A stretch of DNA of 64,000 nt from Celoporthe dispersa (Eukaryota; Ascomycota; Sordariomycetes; Diaporthales; Cryphonectriaceae), in the NCBI GenBank assembly GCA_016584495.1, contig WAID01000016.1:62001-126000 (forward strand). Reading direction: 5' to 3'. Position numbers and translations under genes: made by a program. The notes below the pieces were generated by a model. The model was not told the DNA's origin. It did no database searches and worked only from the letters and a program-made list of their open reading frames with translations. The number at the start of each line of letters is the position of its first letter. The first letter of the stretch is position 1. This document shows, one piece after another, positions 44,047 to 54,832 of this stretch.

Positions 44047-45743
44047 GGTTGTCAATTGGATCTGCAAAAACACACGTCGCACATAGCAGAGAGGACACGA
44101 GATAAGAAAAAGACAGGCCTGATCAGTCCGCTCAACAAGAAGAGAAAGAAAAAAAAAAAGAAAAGAGTCAAGGTAATATCATGATTAAGAACATGACGGC
44201 CAAAGTGGCAGGAAGTTCCACATTGCTCCTGCCCCGGTCTTCTCTGGCTTGGTGCAATATTGGCCCGAGGGGTGCACCTGCCCTCTGAATAGTGCTATGA
44301 CAGCACAGGTAGTGCCTGCCATAGTACGTAGTGAGGAGCAGACTCGGGCAAGAATCGGCGACGATTGCCCCCCCCTTGGCCCCCGTCTTTCAGCGGTGCT
44401 TGGCTTAACGCTTGGCCCCACTTCCCCGGAGCAAAAGACGGCGGGGAGATGACCAATTTACAGTGCCCCATTCGCTGCATCATCCGCCCGGGTCGTTGGC
44501 GTGCAGTGAAGGGACTGCGATCATCGGAGCCAATATTCATTTGTTCCCCACGCTCTGTGGTCCGAAGAACATTCCAAATAAACAACTAATACATTCTCTA
44601 CACATGCCGGATGGGCGACAAGCCAGACAAGACTTATTACAAGTACATCTCTGATTACTGCCTCCTTTCTCTGAGTACTTTGCAATATTAATTCCTCCCT
44701 TGCATTCAAGAATCCTCGTCCTCCAGAGAGTGTGGTTTCTTTAACTCTTCTTCCCTTTTCCTTGCCTGCAGTATCGATTATTTTTGTTGTTTTTCTTTGG
44801 GTTGTTTTTTCTTTTTTCTTTTTTTTTTTTTTAAGAAAGTAAAATAATGATAAAATAATAACAAAATCTCCAAGAAAGGCTACATTCATTAGGCCAAGGC
44901 ACACATGGCGGTGAATCTGCTATCATGAATCAATGCGTCCCCTCTACCGTGTGTGTCATGCGCTCTGGCGAAAGTAAGGGTCCTCGTGACTAACGGGAAT
45001 ATCAAAGGGAAAACCGCGTCTTGCAGGTAGTACTTGCTACTTATAGTAATACCACAGATCTCCAGAGATGAGCTGGCAAGAGAGGAGTTGCAGCTTCTGC
45101 ATGCAGTCACCAGTGCACGGCAGGAAGGGAAGGCGCAGGCGAGGGACGAGGATTGTTAAGTCGGAAGGGGCTGGCTGGCTGACAGGATGACCTCACTGCT
45201 GGAGACAAGCGGTCCGCGCCCAAGTTTTCTTATCTCGCCATGTACATGCCGCAGTGCCACGTCGCCTCTCCTCTCACAGTCTTTTTGCCTCCTGTGAGTC
45301 AATATAACAACCCATAATCCATACTTTACTGTGAGGTCTCCATTCATCATCCTTCCACAAATTGACCGGCACGCCGGCAAGTAGCCGATGCGGTGTTGGT
45401 CCATGCCTCTGTGAAGCACACACGCCCTTTGATAGGCATCCTGGAGGAGGGAATCCGGTTAAGCATTAGTTCCTCCTACCAACCACTAGCCGTGTCGCAT
45501 CTACTTTCCATATAGGGAAATACACAGTATACCGGGAGGGGGATGAATGCCAGTTGAGTCACTCTCTGCTCCTCTCTCGACCGTGTCCGCGGGCTCCCTT
45601 GAGCTGCAAGATAAATAGGAGACAGCTTCTCGCCTTGCCAGTAACCACTCGACAAGAGCTCCAGAAGCTCACCAGAGACGGGATAGAAAGAGAAGTGTCT
45701 CTTGTGGATTGTTCCTTTTCTCGATTTTTTCAAGACATTAAGT
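44047..45743. other. Divergent intergenic region, no gene seen
   Basis: 1.7 kb between head-to-head FMN dehydrogenase and PNPOx-like genes. Contains A-rich (44140-44165) and T-rich (44785-44835) tracts. No supported gene. Confidence 0.55.
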
Positions 45744-46990
45744 ATGGCTAGCGAAGATCCGCAGCAAAGTTTTCCCTCAAGACGGCACAGTCTGCCGTCA
45801 AGAGACACAAGGAGAGAGGTAGGTGGTTATATTCTCTACGCTGTCGCTGTACCATCTACAGACCTTATCAGGACGTCTCATTAACATATTTCTTCTTCTC
45901 GAGGCCATTATGATGTCGAGACCGTCCACTCCATCTTCAACAGCACCGCCGTCGCCCACGTCTCCTTCGTCCCGGACCCCTCCAACCCGCTACCCGTCGT
46001 CCTCCCTATGATCGCCCGCATAGGCACTTTCCCAGGCGGCGACGGTGAGGCTGCTGCGTACATCCACGGCTACGTCTCTGCCCGCATGTTCCGACCCCAG
46101 ACCGGGCGATCCGAGCCCGCCACGCGGGACGCAGACGTCGGCTTTCCCGTGTGCATCGCCGCGACCAAGATCGACAACCTTGTGCTGGCGCTCACGCCCT
46201 TCAACCACAGCTACGACTACCGCTCCGCCGTCGTCCACGGCACGGCCACCCTGCTCGACCCGGGCACCAGGGACAACCCCTCAACCGCGACGAGCTGCTG
46301 TGGGCCATGAAGCTCATCACCGACGTCGTGTGCGCGGGGCGCTACGACAACACCCGCGTGCCGCCCGACGAGGCTGAAATCGCCTCGACGAGGATTCTGA
46401 AAGTGCGCATCAACAGCGCCAGCGCCAAGATCCGCGACTCGGGCGTCAAGGAGGACGCGAAGGACTTGAAGGATGAGGCGACCGTGAACAAGGTCTGGAC
46501 GGGCATCATCCCGTATGTGGAGACGTTGGGTGCTCCTACGCCTGCTGAGACGAACAAGGTGGCGGTTGTGCCTGCGTACATTCTAGATCACGTCAGGGAG
46601 CATAATGAGAAGGCTCAGGCTGGGAGGTCTGGGGGCTTGTGTCGAAAGTCATGTCATCACTTTTTGGGTCATGAGAGATGGATCATACCTGTGCACAAGA
46701 GGTGTTCTACTCGAACGGATCTCTATAAATTAGCCTGCAGATTCATCACTTTCCACCAAGGTTATGATTGCTTTCAGACATGGACTCTCGTCTCGCTCCT
46801 AAGTGGTTCATCCAGCTTAGAGCCTCTATTATTTGTAAGTCATTATGACGCAAAATGCTCAGGATCGTCAGGTATAAAGGTAGACACAAGACACCGTTTT
46901 TTTTCTGGTCCGTTGAGAAAGGTTGTCAGCTTTGCTAGCAATCAGTATACTACCTCTGGCCTGTATAGAATAGCTTTCTGGGTAGCTTAG
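45744..46990 (+). CDS. PNPOx-like FMN-binding split-barrel protein, one frameshift
   Basis: Exon 1 45744-45822 and exon 2 from 45904. The split-barrel flavin-nucleotide-binding family is recognised from HYDVETVHSIFNST, HVSFVPDPSNPLPVVLPM, AYIHGYVSARM, PVCIAATKIDNLVLALTP and RSAVVHGTATLL. At the C4 run 46277-46280 one base is missing: DPGTRDNP is followed in the next frame by LNRDELLWAMKLITD, then RYDNTRVPPDEAEI and VWTGIIPY. The donor used (G|GTGGTT) is the only one that joins the exons in phase. Homologous sequence ends near HVREHNEKAQ at about 46620, yet the frame runs open to 46990; the G5 run at 46629-46633 could be another length error hiding an early stop, so the last about 118 residues are doubtful. 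Likely a cytosolic flavin-dependent oxidoreductase; substrate unknown. Confidence 0.8.
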
Positions 46991-48782
46991 ATAGGATGAA
47001 ACATGTTCTCTATTCATAATAATCATATTTGTGCTTCTTGAGGCACGCAGACGTCTTGTGAATACTCGAGAGGGAAAACTATCCTTGAGAGCTAGACAAA
47101 AACCTCTTGTTTCGGCCTTCTTATACGTGCCCGTAGGACAGTGCGGGGTTTCAATGAGCAAATCACCCCTGGTTTGCCTACCTCACGCCATTTGCCGCTG
47201 GGTTTTTTAGAAGAATGTTTGTTTACTCGGCCGAGCTGACCCTTAATTCCGTCCCCTTGACGCGTATATCGACAGTACTCACCTCAATTGAAGACCTCGG
47301 GAGCCGCAGAGGAGCTTCTTCGATTCGGCACGTTACTCAATCCGCAGATCATTTCTATACCCCGGCATCTGCATCCTTGTGCTGCGATGAAACGCCACAA
47401 TAGGCTCGAACTTTTCGGGCGTAAATACTGTAGTATATTACGTGCTCGTGTTCTATTCCCGAACCCGCAAACTCTATAAAGTTTTCGCATCGTGGCCTGC
47501 CGATTTCCCGCAGCTAAATAGATAGCCTAGCACTTTGGGATATAATATTATGTGTATATATACTGGATATATTGCAGTCACTGGATGACTGTGGGCCGGG
47601 GTTGTGCATGGGGCAGAGGCAGGAGACATTTGCATCGGCAGCTAGATCTATGTCAATCAAACAGAGTACTACGATACTTATACCTGGGCGGAGAATTGTG
47701 ACCAGAGTCTTGGGGTTGACCCACCTTGTGAAGACAATCTAGATCCTCCTACTTCCACCATGGACCATCTTGTGTATGCTACCAAACGCAACATTGAATC
47801 TTTGCAGCCCTCCGCGGAACATTCAAAGGGCGGTCTCGACGGGCCAGGTGTACGAATACTTGTCGTCATGGTGATCATTGGGCACCTAGGATGCATAAAA
47901 GTCCGCCGTGGAAGGACCGAATCCTGAAGAGGGAGCATATGCTAGTGACCTTGAAGAATGTGACCCTTTCATGGGGTAGAGCTCGAGTTAAGTACACTGC
48001 CCGGTAGCGGTCTACGCAATAATAGCACCAACCCGATGAGGCGAGTTTTGCTCTTTGGCGGCTGCAAGGTGGGCGAGGTGGTATTGCTTGCTAGGCTTGT
48101 CCCTTGCAATTTCCGTTGCATCCGAGGCACGAGGAAATGCCTGCACTTGCAATCTGGTATTGACTAACAGTAAAGTCTACCATAGCTGCTACCACAGGTT
48201 TTCCTCGTATAATGGCTTCTGTCCGACTACGTCCGGGCATTAAAGCAGCTGTCTTCTCTTGGGCTAGGCTTATTGAATCTAAATAAGAGCAATGTTCACA
48301 TTAGAATCACTTCGAAATTATAACACGCCAAAGGGAGATACCATAGATAGATGGAGATAGAGAGAGAGAGGAATTATTATGATCACCAAGTCAATTGCTG
48401 TATATCCGGGGTGTGTAGGGCACGGCACGAGGTGACAGCGCAGCTCATCCCTCTTATGAGATCTATGCAACTTCCCGGAGAGAACTCCCACGCTTGTGAT
48501 AGGTACTCGTTCACCTGTATAAGGTTTATGCATCGGCCATATTATCAATGACCGAGTACACAGGCCGACAGACGCTAATTACCAGAGATGATGAGCCATT
48601 GCATTTCTTACACAAATAATATAGAGGGGTATCAATCTAGTTTTGTGTTAATAACCTTTCACACGTATTTACATTCTGATTGGACGACACCGCACTTCTT
48701 GCTCAGCTTCTCCTCGACCGCCATATTCAATATTTCCTACTCGCCGCAGCAGCCGAAGCAAAACGAGTGTCGACAACTTAGT
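46991..48782. other. Intergenic, no gene seen
   Basis: 1.8 kb without supported coding sequence. AT-rich in places; a GAGTACTACGATAC variant of the dispersed motif lies near 47665 and a short GA repeat near 48354-48370. Right end is the LysM gene promoter. Confidence 0.55.
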
Positions 48783-49538
48783 ATGCAGGCTTTCCTTATC
48801 TTTGCGGGCGTCATGGCCCTCCTGCCCTCGGCGTCTCTAGCAGCAGCGTCCTGCAACTCGTCCGCATTGGACAACTCGACATATGACTACGCCATCACGG
48901 TGGCCGGGACCACGGTCTTCGACGTCGCCAATGCCACAGGCCGTGGGGTCTGCGACATTGGCCGGTACAATGTCATGGCAGACGCGACCATCACCCCCAA
49001 CGTGGGCCAGTCCATTCTGATCCCGCCGCAGGTGTGCGATCCGGACAATGATACGTGTCTGCTGAAGGCATCGGAAAACCCAAACAACACCTGTCTCTCG
49101 GGCGGACCAAGGCTCTACTACACCGTGAATGGCGATACATATGACAAGATTGCTCTCCGTCTGGGCCTCAACGTCTCGGTGATCTCGGACTCTGTGTCGG
49201 GCGACTCGACGGAGCTCGAGGCGGGCCAATTTATCAAGATCCCTCTGGTATGGTATCCTCTCTCAGTCATATCTCTGCTCTTGGCGGGGACATATGAGCT
49301 CACGATTAACCATGCTACATAGTGCGACCCGAGTCAGTGCGTTGTTCAGCCATATCAATTCGACTTTGGCGTGTACAAAGACCTGGCCGAGATGTATGAC
49401 ACGACGGTTGGCCAGCTCATGATGCTCAGCCCGACATACAACTACAGTCCCGAAGCAGTTGCAAGCGGACTGGGGCCCACGATCGACCTCGCCATCAACT
49501 GCACCAACTTGTCCAGCAACATAACTTCGCTAGACTAA
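48783..49538 (+). CDS. Secreted LysM-domain protein (226 aa)
   Basis: Two exons (48783-49247 and 49323-49538). Residues 1-20 are a signal peptide (MQAFLIFAGVMALLPSASLA). Three LysM-like modules follow: YAITVAGTTVFDVAN...GQSILIPPQVC; YTVNGDTYDKIALRLGLNVSVIS...GQFIKIPLC; and a weaker third, FDFGVYKDLAEMYDTTVGQLM...IDLAINC. Cysteines bracket the modules and there are many N-glycosylation sequons. LysM modules bind chitin or chitin fragments; secreted proteins made of little else are found in plant-associated fungi, where some shield hyphae or sequester chitin oligomers, while others are cell-wall proteins. Which applies here is not visible. The intron GTATGG...CATAG splits the second module just before its final cysteine. 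Confidence 0.9.
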
Positions 49539-49694
49539 TCTACAGCCCGATGTATCAAGCAGACGGGAACGTTAACTCATCCATCTCGTTTGTATATATT
49601 CAGCTCTTCAGACTGTATATGTTGGATCGCAGTATATTCATACCTTTTGTTTAGATACAAAACCTATCACCATTTTGGGCTGTAGCTCAAATCT

Positions 49695-50878
49695 TTACTT
49701 CATGTGCTGCTGAATGAACCCCTCCAATTCCCTTCCGTTGAGGATACTGTCCACGACACCTTTCGCCTTGTGCTTGAATCCGAGGCTGGTCGTCAGGCTG
49801 AGGGGGGAGCCAAAAAGTCAGTCTCCTTCATGAAACATATAAAGTGAAGGTCAAACACAACACGAAAGAAGAGATAGAGAAGAGAACTTACTCGGGGCTA
49901 GTATAGCTGTTCTCAGTCCCCCACACCAAGTAGCCAAAGCACTCGCTATAACCGTTCTCCTTCCCGCCCATGAACTCGACGAACTCCTCCTTGGTCTTCA
50001 ACACCCTCTGCTGACCACCATCCTTTTGAGCCACAGGGTGACCAAGCCTCTTCAACTCGCTCGCGACAGCATCAAAGTGCTCTTTCCAGGAAAAAGGCGT
50101 CTCCTCGGCCGGGAACACATAGTGTGACTTCTGCTGGCCCGGCTCGACCTTCTCGAGGTGCTCTAGGAGTAAGACGTACTGCTCCACCAGGTCGTGCACC
50201 CACACGCAGTTCCATGCGCCAGTGTGTGCCTCTGGCAGCGCTGCGAGGCCATTCTGCATCATGTATGTGGCGACCATAGGCGTCTGGATCGAGAGGCGCC
50301 TCCAGGGCTCCGAGCCAATGCCATAAATAAGGGGGAGGCATTATGATGCTGCCGACGACGTTGTGCTCTTTCTCTGACTCTGGGTTGAACAGCTCCCGCC
50401 GCAGCGGGCCGTCGACGTGCCGGTGGTACGCGTCGGGCTGGATCCGGGCGTCGAGCTCCTCGTCTGTCATGTGCAGGTCCGACAGCGTCTTCTCCTCGAT
50501 AGTTTTAGAGCCTAGCCCTCGAGCAGAGTGCACCAGCTCGTCGTTGCCGCTTGTCTGGATGTAGATGGCCCGCTTGGATCCTTTCGGCCGGGTCTTGAGG
50601 CCTTCCAGGATGGCGAGCGCGCCCTTGTCGTCGTCGGCCGAGGCTGTGTGGATGATGATGTCGCTCTTGGCTGCCCACTCTCTGATAAGGCTGGCGTCTG
50701 TGATGGAACCTCGGACCGGCTCGATGCCCTGCTCCTTGAGCGAGGCGGCCTGGTCGTCTCGCCGTGTGAGAGCGTGCAGCTTGAGGTCAGGCCGGGTCTC
50801 CTTCAGTTTCATCAGCAGCGAGCCGCCGATGAGGCCTGGCCCGACGAGAAAGAGCGTCTTGTGTGTCGTTGTAGTCAT
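49695..50878 (-). CDS. Atypical SDR / NAD(P)-binding epimerase-like protein, one frameshift
   Basis: Exons 50878-49892 and 49797-49695, 362 residues after correction. The N-terminal Rossmann fold starts KTLFLVGPGLIGGSLL, with the glycine-rich GPGLIGG at 13-19, followed by LHALTRRDD and the strand SDIIIHTASADD. ATP-independent extended SDR/NmrA-like layout; reaction unknown. The frame breaks in the G5 run 50331-50335 (CCCCC on the coding strand): upstream ends SIIMPP and, with one C removed, continues LIYGIGSEPWRRLSIQTPM into VATYMMQNGLAALPEAH, VWVHDLVEQYVLLLEH and FPAEETPFSWKEHF. Without correction a different frame stays open for some distance but is not protein-like. The short last exon (LTTSLGFKHKAKG) is joined by a standard GTAAGT..CAG intron. 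Confidence 0.87.
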
Positions 50879-52055
50879 CCTTTTTTTCTTCTTCCTCCTT
50901 TCCTTTTGGGTTGGAAATTATTTGGCAAGTACGAGTGCTTTTTTTATGATGCTCCTATCGCAGCTGGTAATGGTTGTCTAACAGTATAAATATGGGAGAG
51001 GGGAAGAGTGGGACTCTCAACATGAATTAATAATTCGATGTTACCTAATATTCAGGTTCAATTCATGACATCATGCCCGCTCAATTGATTCTCCATGCAT
51101 TTATCATGAGCCTACAGGATGTTGAACAAGGGTTTTGCAGTTTAAAGTCACTGCACTGGGAGAACGGTGCATATCCTCGCACACCTGAAGTTCCAAATGC
51201 TCCTCATAAAGATTTGAGATTCCATGCTATTTCTCAAGACTCTAGGACTAATTAACTATTATCATGTCTTTGACTAATCAATTACGTCAGATCTTCTATA
51301 GATCTACTACTGCACAACACCTTCTCGCTTGTATAGGTATGATTATACAGAAAATAATTTCTTTGGAATAGACTGCAATGACTTGTGCACATGGCTCCGT
51401 CAAGGATTCATCATCACACCTCATTACACAGACTGACACCATGCCTAGTAGCTGCCGTTGAAACAACTTTGGAGTTCTTATGCTCATCAGGATCAAGACG
51501 CCGTGCCCAAGTCCTCAAAGTGAAATGCCATTGACAGCCTCCGAGGTCTTTCTCGTCTTTGTCTACTAGCACATATAGTAGCCTAGATCACTCTCGATAC
51601 TCTGCTCCGGCATGCGTTGCGGGGATCTCCCGTTTGCACTGGGCAGTCCGTTCTAGCTTGATCACCTGGAAAGCTTGCCAGGCGCTTTAACACTCTCAGC
51701 TCGTCCATTTTGAGTATAATCATGAGCTTGGTTCCAAGTTAGACCCGGTGATGCCTTCTTAGACGCATAAAGGCACCTGACCCACACTCTAAGCCTCGAG
51801 CTAAGGAAGGCTGAAGTCATCCACGAATGAGCTTGTTCACGTACAAACTCGGCCGGCCGCCCTGCCTTTATGTAAATCATGTGCTTCCTCATCGAATACG
51901 GTATACCTAAAGTAGATCAGAATCTCCTTTGTCAAATTTCAGTCAGTTCGAACCCTGGCACCATTATACATATAGTCACCTCATTCCAGAACAAATAAAC
52001 ATCTCACAGACGCCTTTCACATCCACTACAAGTCTTCGGTGAACCACAACACATA
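50879..52055. other. Intergenic, no gene seen
   Basis: 1.2 kb between the SDR promoter (which has an inverted TATA-like ATATTTATA near 50983) and the coiled-coil gene. No supported gene. A tRNA-like TTCGAACCC near 51955 was considered and rejected. Confidence 0.5.
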
Positions 52056-52731
52056 ATGGGTGCAAGACACAGCTGTCCTTCCAATGATCCGCGCCAGAAA
52101 CGGGTCGAAGAAGACCTACCTCCGCGTTATTCTCAGGCCGTAGGCGAGACCAAACTCCCCCCTTCAGCAAGACGGCCACAAAACAACTACACCACCATCT
52201 TGGCCGTCTACGCTTGCGACGCAACAAACAGCGCCTCCCGCAACATCTCGACTTGGCTCTATCGAGTCAATCGAAAAGGCTTTGTCGGATCTCAGGCGTG
52301 AGGTCAACCTGGAGCAAAGAAAGGTGCTGCTTGACCTGCGCGGGAACAACCTGACGGTTCTGGAGGCGCAAAACGAGCATCTCGAAAAGCTAGTAACTCG
52401 GGGCAACAAGCAACATGAGACTGTGCGAGCTCTTGAGGCAAGCCGGGATAGTATGCGAGCTCAGCTAGCAGCCGCAGAAGCTCGGGCTGCGAGATTGGAA
52501 GAGGAGGGGCAGGAGGCTGCGCGCGAGCGTGCATTTCTCGAGGCGAACTTGGATAGCATGCGGGGTCGGTTGGCATCTGCAGAGGCTCGGGCAGTGGCAC
52601 TAGAAAGGGGCCAGAAACAAGTAGCGCAGACGGGAACCGATCTTTCGTCTACAACAGCGCAGCGTCTGGAAAATATCCGAGTAGGCAAGTCATCACCAAA
52701 GGCCTCTTCAGTAATATTGCAGATGGATTAA
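52056..52731 (+). CDS. Coiled-coil protein with possible N-myristoylation signal, probable frameshift
   Basis: No named family. The C-terminal 150 residues (from about 52282) are a strong alpha-helical coiled coil rich in Glu, Arg, Ala and Leu, with two near-repeated blocks: SRDSMRAQLAAAEARAARLE and LDSMRGRLASAEARAVALE. The upstream frame from the ATG at 52056 begins MGARHSC, which fits the N-myristoylation pattern (Gly2, Ser6) with a nearby Cys. The two parts lie in different frames; deleting one C from the C6 run 52157-52162 joins them into a continuous 224-residue protein (TKLP then LQQDGHKTTTPPSW...SIESIEKALSDLRREV). This join is inferred; without homologues an intron is also possible. 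A membrane-tethered scaffold would be a guess. Confidence 0.55.
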
Positions 52732-54832
52732 TCTAACACGGGATCTATATAGAGTCGAGAAAGAATCCATGAAATTTTTCAGTTTCATGATTTGACAAAA
52801 ATTCAGAAATAAATCACTTCTCTCTCGTTCAATCCTAGCTGAAGAGAGACATAAGTCAATAGCATTGAAACTTGTGCAAATAAAAGAAACTGAGATACAT
52901 ACGATTCAAATTTGAAATCTCGATCGGATCACAGTAGGCCACCATCATGGCAATAAGCAGCCTGTAACGGTATGGGTGTCCTAAGGTAGTATTATTTAAT
53001 AAGTGTTGTAACACTCTGACCTCTGTTCCGGATCGTAGACAATAAAACCCACCACGGGGAAATCATCAACAAATTAACACCTCCCACGTATTCAACGCAG
53101 CCCCCAACGCTCCATAACCTTCCAGGGCACAATAATGATCACCATGTCCACCATCTCGTGTTCCCTAAGCTCGCCCTATCCGTTGTCCTCAGAAAACCCC
53201 TTATCAGTACTCAGCGAACAATATTCAAAGAATGGCCTGTCCAACCAGGGACGGGAGAGAACAACCATGTCGTCAGATTTTGTGAGGTCCACGGGATGGG
53301 AAGAGTCGTCATGAACAAACCAGTGATGATATGTAGTGCCTTACTGCGTGCTGGCGAGGAGGGGTTGTCTAGGGTAGAGCTCCACTTGAAGCGTAACCTC
53401 GTTGAGACTGCCTCGGGGCCGAACTTCCCTCCTTAATTAAGAAGGATTGAGAGATAATAGTCATTTGTAGGGACCCTGGGTTTGACGACCTGCAATACTG
53501 TGGTAGTTGAGTAGGAACACGCGTTGAGAACTGGATATGACGGGCCTTGATTCGTTGAATACTTGGCAACTTGTGTTTTCCACATCGGCTCATGTTTTCT
53601 TCACGATGAACATGAGTCGAATGTGTAATTACTTCTGAGAGTCCCGTAGTCAGCGGTTATGCTTATGCTTCGAGGGGTTTGGATAGACGTCTTGAAATCA
53701 TACCAAAGTGTTATCACGGCTAGAAACAAGCCAAGCAGTGCTCTGTCCAATCAACACTATTGACACTCGCGTGCATACAGGATACGTAACAATGCAGAGT
53801 CTCCTGGCATAAGTGCGTGTTGTATGGGACACCTACTTCAACGAATTGTACCGCCCTTTTCTCCACAACGTACGTAGTTCAAGGCTTACATCCGCCCTCT
53901 GATCACCGAAGTCCGGAAGCGAACTCAACAATCCTGCGTGAGTGCAGCTTGTGCTGCCACACGGTCCAAACATGCCCATGAGCATCGGGAACATCGGGCT
54001 TCCTCACAACTTCGTCTAATACAAGAAGCTACTGCTGCGGTGGTTATCTTTGTGCAGATCAGCGTAGGATTCTCTCCCGCTCGAGCACGTTCTATGGACT
54101 CGCTTGTGAGCCTAGTTCGGCTCAAGAGGATGTGTTCCTGCAGGCCTTTACATGAGTCACGTATTATATATCTCTAATGCTATGTTATGCTGCAGATCCC
54201 GTGGTGGGTAGCAGAATCTCGACAGCAACTGGCGTCATAGACAGCAGATATCCAGGCAGCGCCTTGATCCTAGTGGTATTGGTGGTGGTAGTGGAGGGGA
54301 GGACGGGGAGGGGGACCAACCAGGTCAGAGCATCATGGAAGATAGAGAGCCTAATCACGCAGTATATACCTTGAATGATTGCATACTGATATCAGGGTTG
54401 TGCGTATGTCACCTCACAGAGAAGCGGACCGCAGCGAACCAGGTGGTAATCTGGCGGAATCTAGTGGTGGGCCTGTCACCGCCGTCTATCCAATGTCACA
54501 GCACCATGAGATGCCATGCCGTTGATCTTCAACAATCCCTCGTTGATACGACGTCGCTCCCGCTCATACGTCTTAATCTGGCGATGGATCCCATCCGAAT
54601 TCGGGATCTTTGCCGACACCGACGTAGCTGAGTAGTGGACACTGCGGCGGGCTTGGAAATGCCGAGTAGGGACTCTGCACTAGATGTAAAGTCATACTGT
54701 TTGACTACCTCGCACAAATATATGATGCTCCTCAGAAGGACGTGTCGTGTCTCTGATCTTTTGACTTTAGACTTTTCACAGTAATTCCAAGTTTCTTGAC
54801 ACAGCCCTCAAGATTATTATACCTTTACCACA
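52732..54832. other. Intergenic, no gene seen
   Basis: 2.1 kb, mixed composition, no recognisable coding motif or splice pattern in any frame. Right end is the P450 promoter. Confidence 0.55.

Noticed and set aside
46620..46990. C-terminal 118-residue extension of the PNPOx-like protein as a genuine domain
   Set aside because: It shows no protein-like pattern and follows the point where family similarity ends next to a G5 run; treated as doubtful readthrough.
51900..51970. tRNA-like TTCGAACCC element
   Set aside because: It resembles a T-arm box B, but I find no matching D-arm, anticodon stem or acceptor pairing upstream.
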